Below, piece after piece: positions 30,158 to 35,036 of a stretch of 35,036 nucleotides of DNA (positions are counted from its first letter, which is position 1; every line of letters starts with the position of its first letter). The stretch is from the NCBI GenBank assembly GCA_035249175.1, contig DATFGT010000113.1, positions 1-35,036 on the forward strand. The letters run 5' to 3'. The notes under the pieces were generated by a model. That model worked only from the letters and a program-made list of their open reading frames with translations. It was not told the DNA's origin and ran no database searches. The position numbers and the translations under genes are program-made. The stretch is from 66-474 sp035249175 (GTDB lineage: Bacteria; Pseudomonadota; Gammaproteobacteria; Xanthomonadales; Rhodanobacteraceae).

Positions 30158-32266
30158 GTGGTGATATCGACCCGCGACACGCAAGCCGCTCCTTCAACCG
30201 ATCCCGGCCTCGCGCCGGCGTCGTCGTTGCCCGGCGTCGGCCCCGCGCTGGCCGCAACCCTGGGCAAGCTCGGCATCGAGCGCGTGCAGGATTTGTGGTT
30301 TCACCTGCCACTGCGCTACGAGGACCGTACCCGCATCACGCCGATCCGCGATTTGGTGGCCGGCGAATCCGCGCAAGTTGAAGGCGTGGTGGAGGCCGTC
30401 GAGACGGGCTTTCGCTATCGCCCGCAGTTGCGCGTCGCGATCACCGATGCCTCGCACGAGGCGCTGGTGTTGCGCTTCTTCCATTTCCGTCGACAGCAGG
30501 CGCAGCAATTTGCGCCCGGCTTGCGGCTGCGTTGTTTCGGCGCGATCCGTCACGGCCAGCACGGACTGGAAATGGTGCATCCGCAGTATCGGGTGCTGCA
30601 CGGCGACGTGGCGGTTGAGGAAACGCTGACGCCGATTTATCCGATCACCGAAGGCCTGGGCCAGCAGCGTTTGCGCGCGGTGATCGACAAGGCGTTGGCT
30701 CGACTGCCCAACGAAACGACGCTGGAACTGATTCCGCCCGATCTCCTGCAACCGTTGGGATTGATGCCGCTGCGCGACGCGTTGCTGGGCGTGCACCGGC
30801 CGATGCCGGATGCCGACGTGGACGACCTGCTGGCAGGCCGGCATCCGGCGCAGCAGCGGTTGGCTTTCGAGGAATTGCTGGCCCATCACTTGAGTCTGAA
30901 ACGATTGCGCGCGCGGATGCGCAAGCATCGTGCTCCCACATTGCCGGCCGATCCGTTGTTGCAAAGGCGTTTTCTGGATGCGCTGCCGTTCGCGCTCACA
31001 CGTGCGCAACAGCGCGTCGCGCAGGAAATCGGGCGCGATCTCGCCAAACAGGTGCCGATGCTGCGGCTGGTGCAGGGCGACGTCGGCTCAGGCAAGACGG
31101 TCGTCGCGGCGCTGGCCGCCTTGCACGCGATCGCGAATGATTGCCAGACCGCGTTGATGGCGCCCACCGAACTCCTGGCCGAACAGCACTTGCGCAGTTT
31201 TCGCGCATGGTTCGAGCCGCTCGGCATCGATGTCGTGTGGCTCGCGGGCAAGGTGACGGGCCGGGCGCGCGACAGGGCGCTGACGCAATTGTCGCGCGGC
31301 GCGCCGATCGCGGTGGGCACCCATGCGCTGATGCAGGAGGGCGTGGAATTCTCGCGACTGGGGCTTGCGATCGTGGACGAGCAGCATCGCTTCGGCGTGC
31401 AACAGCGGATGGCGCTGCGCGACAAGGGCATGGCGGGCGGCGAGGCGCCGCATCAACTGGTGCTGACCGCCACGCCCATTCCGCGTACGCTGGCGATGAG
31501 CGCCTACGCCGATCTGGATGTTTCCACGCTGGACGAGCTGCCGCCTGGTCGCACGCCCGTCCGCACGGTTGCGATCGCCAATACCCGACGCGACGAGGTG
31601 ATCGAGCGCATTCGCGCAGCCTGTGCCGAGGGCCGGCAGGCGTATTGGGTCTGCACGCTGATCGAAGACAGCGACCAGTTGCAGGCCCAGGCCGCCGAAG
31701 TGGCGCATGCGCAGCTCTGCGCCGCGCTGCCGCAGCTTGCGGTCGGGCTGGTGCACGGCCGCATGAAGCCGTCGGTGAAACAGGCGGCAATGGATGCCTT
31801 CACGGACGCTCGCACCGCGCTGCTGGTCGCGACCACGGTGATCGAGGTGGGCGTTGACGTGCCCAATGCCAGCCTGATGGTGATCGAAAACGCGGAGCGG
31901 TTGGGCCTTGCGCAGTTGCACCAGCTGCGCGGACGCGTGGGCCGGGGCAGCGTCGCTTCGACCTGCGTGTTGCTGTATCAATCGCCGCTGTCTGGTTTGG
32001 CCAAACAACGGCTGGAGACCGTGCGCGAAACCAACGACGGTTTCGTGATCGCGGAAACGGATCTGCGCCTGCGCGGTCCCGGGGAATTGCTGGGTACCCG
32101 CCAGACCGGCGACATGGGTTTTCGGGTAGCCGACATCATCCGCGACGCGGCGCTGATGCCGGCCGTACAACGGGTGGGCGCGGTGCTGCTGCGCCAGCAC
32201 CCGGCGTTGGCGAAGCGCCTGATGGCCCGCTGGATCGGGGCGGCGGCGCGGTTTGCGGAGGCCTGA
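30158..32266 (+). CDS. recG: ATP-dependent DNA helicase RecG
   Basis: Regresses stalled replication forks and moves Holliday junctions. The protein of about 702 residues has the wedge (OB-fold) domain (about 20-200, with LPGVGPALAATLGKLGIERV and HLPLRYEDRT), helicase motif I GDVGSGKTVVA (Lys313), motif II D407-E408-Q409-H410, motif III LTATPIPRTLAMSAYADLDV, and motifs V-VI TTVIEVGVDVPNASLMVI and QLHQLRGRVGRG. The C-terminal TRG-type segment (TDLRLRGPGELLGTRQTGDM) is present. Two adjacent GTG codons (30158, 30161) are the start candidates; neither has a strong SD. Confidence 0.95.
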   Translation: MVISTRDTQAAPSTDPGLAPASSLPGVGPALAATLGKLGIERVQDLWFHLPLRYEDRTRITPIRDLVAGESAQVEGVVEAVETGFRYRPQLRVAITDASHEALVLRFFHFRRQQAQQFAPGLRLRCFGAIRHGQHGLEMVHPQYRVLHGDVAVEETLTPIYPITEGLGQQRLRAVIDKALARLPNETTLELIPPDLLQPLGLMPLRDALLGVHRPMPDADVDDLLAGRHPAQQRLAFEELLAHHLSLKRLRARMRKHRAPTLPADPLLQRRFLDALPFALTRAQQRVAQEIGRDLAKQVPMLRLVQGDVGSGKTVVAALAALHAIANDCQTALMAPTELLAEQHLRSFRAWFEPLGIDVVWLAGKVTGRARDRALTQLSRGAPIAVGTHALMQEGVEFSRLGLAIVDEQHRFGVQQRMALRDKGMAGGEAPHQLVLTATPIPRTLAMSAYADLDVSTLDELPPGRTPVRTVAIANTRRDEVIERIRAACAEGRQAYWVCTLIEDSDQLQAQAAEVAHAQLCAALPQLAVGLVHGRMKPSVKQAAMDAFTDARTALLVATTVIEVGVDVPNASLMVIENAERLGLAQLHQLRGRVGRGSVASTCVLLYQSPLSGLAKQRLETVRETNDGFVIAETDLRLRGPGELLGTRQTGDMGFRVADIIRDAALMPAVQRVGAVLLRQHPALAKRLMARWIGAAARFAEA

Positions 32267-32273
32267 GCTGGAC

Positions 32274-32303
32274 TTGCCCGAAAAGCTTTGCCCGGGTTAC
32301 AAT
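32274..32303 (+). promoter_or_regulatory. Putative rpmE2 promoter
   Basis: TTGCCC (32274-32279), an 18-bp spacer and TACAAT (32298-32303), 41 bp before rpmE2. I see no AT-rich Zur-type palindrome here, which is of note because type B L31 genes are often zinc-repressed. Confidence 0.45.
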
Positions 32304-32344
32304 TCCGCCCTTGCCCGAAGCCTTTGAATCCAGGCGGACCCATC

Positions 32345-32596
32345 ATGAAAGCCGACACCCATCCGAACTACCAGCCGGTGGTTTTCCAGGACGCCGCGTC
32401 CGATTTCGCGTTCCTGACGCGCTCGACGATGACCAGCGAGGAAACCATCAAGTGGGAGGACGGCAACGAATACCCCGTGATCAAGGTCGACATTTCCTCG
32501 GCCTCGCACCCGTTCTACACCGGCAAGCAGAAGGTGATGGACGCGGGCGGCCGCATCGACAAGTTCAAGCGACGCTACGCGGCTGGCAAGAAATAA
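32345..32596 (+). CDS. rpmE2: 50S ribosomal protein L31, type B (zinc-independent)
   Basis: Component of the large ribosomal subunit, bridging to the 30S head. The 83-residue protein begins MKADTHPNYQPVVFQDAASD and has SEETIKWEDGNEYPVIKVDI, SHPFYTGKQKVMDAGGRIDK and FKRRY. It has no CxxC pair, so it is the C-minus paralogue that does not need zinc. ATG 32345 aligns with the family start; the in-frame ATG at 32288 is rejected. A strong terminator follows. Confidence 0.95.
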   Translation: MKADTHPNYQPVVFQDAASDFAFLTRSTMTSEETIKWEDGNEYPVIKVDISSASHPFYTGKQKVMDAGGRIDKFKRRYAAGKK

Positions 32597-32666
32597 CGAC
32601 CACGTGCCGCCATTTCGGATTGCGCATCGACATGCGTTGATCCGGTATTCGGCGTTTCGAAATCCG

Positions 32667-32700
32667 ACGCCTTCTGCCAACGCGGAAGGCGTTTTCGTTT
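32667..32700 (+). terminator. Rho-independent terminator after rpmE2
   Basis: ACGCCTTC (32667-32674) pairs perfectly with GAAGGCGT (32685-32692), followed by TTTCGTTT (the last T of the stem extends the run). It lies 71 bp after the rpmE2 stop and separates it from gltA. This is the clearest intrinsic terminator seen in the window. Confidence 0.8.
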
Positions 32701-32736
32701 GCGGCCGACGCCACCTGTACCTGCGTACGCGTGCGT

Positions 32737-32757
32737 ATCGTGCGATAATTGCACGAT
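32737..32757 (+). promoter_or_regulatory. gltA -10 element inside a palindrome (candidate operator)
   Basis: ATCGTGC (32737-32743) and GCACGAT (32751-32757) are perfect 7-bp inverted arms around GATAATT, which contains GATAAT (32744-32749), the likely -10 hexamer of gltA. No good -35 is visible 17 bp upstream (CTGCGT), which is common for activated or weak promoters. A dimeric regulator on this palindrome would cover the -10. The regulator is unknown. Confidence 0.5.
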
Positions 32758-32806
32758 TGCTTGGCGCGATGAGTTCGCTGTCGCGACGTACCGAAGGAGT
32801 TTTTCA

Positions 32807-34093
32807 GTGTCCAACAAGAACGCCACCCTGACTGCCGCCGATCGTTCCGTGTCCCTGCCACTGGTGGAGGGCAGCCAGGGACCGAGCTGCATCGACATCT
32901 CGCCGCTTTATCGCGAAACCGGACACTTCACATTCGATCCCGGATTCGCGGCCACCGCCGCGTGCAAGAGCGCCATCACCTTCATCGACGGCGACAAAGG
33001 CGTGCTGTTGTATCGCGGTTATCCGATCGAACAGCTCGCGGAAAAATCGCGTTTCCTCGAAGTGGCTTACCTTCTGCTGGAAGGCGAATTGCCGACCTCC
33101 GCCGAAATGGCGACGTTCGAGGACGCGGTGACGCATCACACGATGATGCACGAGTCGGTGAAGAACTTCCTGCACGGTTTTCACTACGACGCGCATCCGA
33201 TGGCGATGCTGTGCGCGGCAATTGCGTCGCTGTCGGCGTTCTATCACGACACCGTCGACAACGAAGATCCGGCACAGCGCAAGCTGGCCGCGATTCGCCT
33301 GATCGCGAAGATGCCGACCATCGCGGCGGCCGCGTACCGCTACTCGATCGGCTGGCCAATCCGCTATCCGCGCAACAACCTGGAATACGTCACGCGATTC
33401 CTGCACATGATGTTCGAGGTGCCGAGCGAACCGTTGGAATTGAACCCGGTTGTGGCGAAGGCGCTCGACCTGCTGTTCATCCTGCATGCCGACCACGAAC
33501 AGAACGCCAGTACCTCGACGGTGCGGCTGGTCGGCTCGACCGGCGCCAACCCGTACGCATCGATCGCGGCCGGCATCGCGGCGCTGTGGGGTCCGGCGCA
33601 CGGCGGCGCCAACGAAGCGGTATTGAAAATGCTGGCCGAGATTGGCGACGCGAGAAACGTCGAGAAGGCGATCGCGCGCGCCAAGGACAAGGATTCGGGG
33701 TTCCGCCTGATGGGTTTCGGGCATCGGGTGTACAAGAACTTCGATCCGCGCGCCAAGATCATCCGCAAGATGACCCACAAGGTGCTGGACGAGCTCGGCG
33801 TCGATGATCCGCTGCTGGACGTGGCGCTGAAGCTCGAAGAAGCCGCGCTGAAAGACGATTATTTCGTCGAGCGCAAGTTGTACCCGAATGTCGATTTCTA
33901 CTCGGGCATCATCTACAAGGCGCTGCGCATTCCGACCGAGATGTTCACGGTGATGTTCGCGATCGCGCGCACCGCAGGCTGGATCGCGCACTGGATCGAA
34001 CAGCACGAAATGCCGGGCGGTCGCATCGGCCGGCCGCGCCAGGTGTACGTCGGCGCGACGCCGCGGGATTACACCGCGCTGGACAAGCGGTAA
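32807..34093 (+). CDS. gltA: Citrate synthase (type II)
   Basis: Condenses acetyl-CoA and oxaloacetate to citrate at the TCA-cycle entry. The 428-residue protein has the type II, hexameric length. Active-site residues line up with E. coli plus one: His230 (ADHEQNASTSTVRL), His265 (WGPAHGGANEAVL), His306 (GFGHRVYKNFDPRA) and Asp363 (YPNVDFYSGI). I chose GTG 32807, with GAAGGAG ending 6-7 bases upstream; the frame is open to 32699 but that part covers the promoter. Single-gene unit, bounded by the rpmE2 terminator and repeat copy 3. Confidence 0.97.
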   Translation: MSNKNATLTAADRSVSLPLVEGSQGPSCIDISPLYRETGHFTFDPGFAATAACKSAITFIDGDKGVLLYRGYPIEQLAEKSRFLEVAYLLLEGELPTSAEMATFEDAVTHHTMMHESVKNFLHGFHYDAHPMAMLCAAIASLSAFYHDTVDNEDPAQRKLAAIRLIAKMPTIAAAAYRYSIGWPIRYPRNNLEYVTRFLHMMFEVPSEPLELNPVVAKALDLLFILHADHEQNASTSTVRLVGSTGANPYASIAAGIAALWGPAHGGANEAVLKMLAEIGDARNVEKAIARAKDKDSGFRLMGFGHRVYKNFDPRAKIIRKMTHKVLDELGVDDPLLDVALKLEEAALKDDYFVERKLYPNVDFYSGIIYKALRIPTEMFTVMFAIARTAGWIAHWIEQHEMPGGRIGRPRQVYVGATPRDYTALDKR

Positions 34094-34130
34094 GCGCAGG
34101 GAATCGGGAATGGTGAGGGGCGGGCACGGA

Positions 34131-34240
34131 GCCGCTTTCGTGGAAAGTCAGGCCAAGGAAGGCCGTTCTGGTGTTTTGGTTAGGCACAGTCGCTTGGGCC
34201 AATAGGCACTCACAACGATGCAGCGATCAGGATGATCGCA
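34131..34240 (+). repeat. Composite dispersed repeat, copy 3
   Basis: Module A (about 34131-34174) reads GCCGCTTTCGTGGAAAGTCA then GGCCAAGGAAGGCCGTTCTG; the GGCC/GGCC arms remain. About 48 bases on, module B is GCGATC-AGGAT-GATCGC (34223-34239). The element fills the gap between gltA and the convergent gene ending at 34294. No intrinsic terminator with a T run is evident, so the element may itself serve as the 3' boundary of both genes. Confidence 0.82.
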
Positions 34241-34293
34241 CAATAAGGTGCGCAGGGCGGGAGGAGCGCGGCGCATCCCGGCATTCGCATATT

Positions 34294-34974
34294 TCAATCG
34301 CGGCGGGATACGCCGCTGCGCGGCTGCTCCCGCCCCACACCCACCGTCTCCGTCAGCAAGGTTTCCACTTGTATCAGCGACGCGCGCTGCTGCGGACGTT
34401 CGCTGACGGGATCGAGCGGCGCTTGCCGAAGTGCATCGCGCGGGAAAATCGTCACGTCCATCGGCACTTCGTCGGCGTTGAACAGCAGCACGGGAAATTC
34501 CGCGTTGCGCATGCGGTCCATCCGCAGGGTGCGGGCGCGCGTCTCGAACGCGATGCCGTGGTCGTGCAGGAATCCGGCCACGCTTTCGGGCGAGTCCTCG
34601 AACACGTGCAGGCTCACGGACGAGTGGGTGTCGGCGGTGCCTTCCAGCACCGAGCCCACCAGGCGGGGCTCGAACCGATCGAGAAACTGCATCGCGTTGT
34701 GCGCCGCCTCGCGTCGCGTGCGCAGCGCGTGGGGCTGTTCGTCGGCGCGGAACAGGCGTTGGTGTTCGCGCAGCGCTTCCTCGATTTCACGGTTGCGTGG
34801 CAGGAAGCCTTCGTCGCTGATGCCGATGTTTTGCGCGGCTTTGCGTTTGGCCATCCGGAAATCCCGGATGCCATGTTCGCTTATCAGGCGCGCGGCTTCG
34901 AGGGCGATGCGCCGACGCAATTGATGACTGCGGCCCTCGGCATGGATGCGGTGGTACCCGGCGGTCTTGTGCAT
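34294..34974 (-). CDS. Unrecognised protein, possibly nucleotidyltransferase-like
   Basis: 226 residues from ATG 34974 (an in-frame ATG 35013 would add 13). The N-terminal half is helical and basic (RSHQLRRRIALEAARLISEH, MAKRKAAQNIGISDEGFLP, RNREIEEALREHQRLF). The second half has a predicted alpha/beta pattern with RLVGSVLEGTADTHSSVSLH and FPVLLFNADEVPMDVTIFP. The G-S then D/H spacing vaguely recalls minimal nucleotidyltransferases, but the acidic D-x-D is absent. From memory, similar conserved hypothetical proteins exist in xanthomonads. No signal peptide or membrane segment. It converges on gltA. No function is proposed. Confidence 0.7.
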   Translation of the reverse strand: MHKTAGYHRIHAEGRSHQLRRRIALEAARLISEHGIRDFRMAKRKAAQNIGISDEGFLPRNREIEEALREHQRLFRADEQPHALRTRREAAHNAMQFLDRFEPRLVGSVLEGTADTHSSVSLHVFEDSPESVAGFLHDHGIAFETRARTLRMDRMRNAEFPVLLFNADEVPMDVTIFPRDALRQAPLDPVSERPQQRASLIQVETLLTETVGVGREQPRSGVSRRD

Positions 34975-35036
34975 GGAAAACACCCTGTAGCCGCGTTGGG
35001 TCCAGTGTCGCAAAAAGCGGATACAAAAAGCAAAGG

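Overview
The window is a high-GC, densely packed stretch of chromosome from a gammaproteobacterium, most likely of the order Xanthomonadales (Rhodanobacteraceae-like). The grounds are GC-rich codon use, a metX-metB-hom operon behind an S-box (SAM-I) riboswitch, the rpoZ / spoT / ridA / recG order, a PilZ-DUF1631 pair, and dispersed CCCTCTCCC-type and TTGGGCT-type hairpin repeats that I associate with this group. The assignment is inference; no marker gene settles the genus. I saw no insertion sequence, prophage, CRISPR array, tRNA or rRNA.

Layout. 1-117: 3' end of a LysM-type protein. 317-7293 (+): dprA, topA, tsaC, a stand-alone AMP-forming acyl-activating enzyme, purD. 7506-11079 (+): a methionine operon (metX, metB, hom) behind a palindromic operator that fits the met-box consensus, a strong sigma-70 promoter and a SAM-I riboswitch. 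11083-20052 (-): an aspartate-type APC symporter, pepQ, a PilZ protein, a DUF1631 protein, a CPXCG small zinc-ribbon protein, hemW, rdgB and rph. 20122-21605 (+): yicC and gmk. 21663-24836 (+): mlaFEDCB, the inner-membrane and periplasmic part of the phospholipid transport system, with its outer-membrane lipoprotein gene mlaA convergent at 24842-25813 (-). 26018-34093 (+): rpoZ, a 538-bp hairpin-rich spacer, spoT, an unnamed membrane-anchored protein, ridA, recG, rpmE2 and gltA. 34294-34974 (-): an unrecognised protein.

How the parts work together. Most genes are housekeeping: DNA uptake and topology (dprA, topA, recG), tRNA modification and RNA processing (tsaC, rph, yicC), nucleotide metabolism and sanitation (purD, gmk, rdgB), stringent response (rpoZ, spoT), methionine synthesis, outer-membrane lipid asymmetry (mla) and the TCA cycle (gltA). 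The less ordinary material is regulatory or interspersed: apparent two-layer SAM control of metX; a three-copy composite repeat of about 110 bp (121-229, 14465-14601, 34131-34240); the hairpin array between rpoZ and spoT; repeats that provide the rdgB stop codon and confuse the hemW start; and a palindrome over the likely gltA -10 box. I found no clearly new multi-gene system. The best leads are the composite repeat, the metX leader, the hairpin array and the unnamed genes at 29081, 34294 and 4618.
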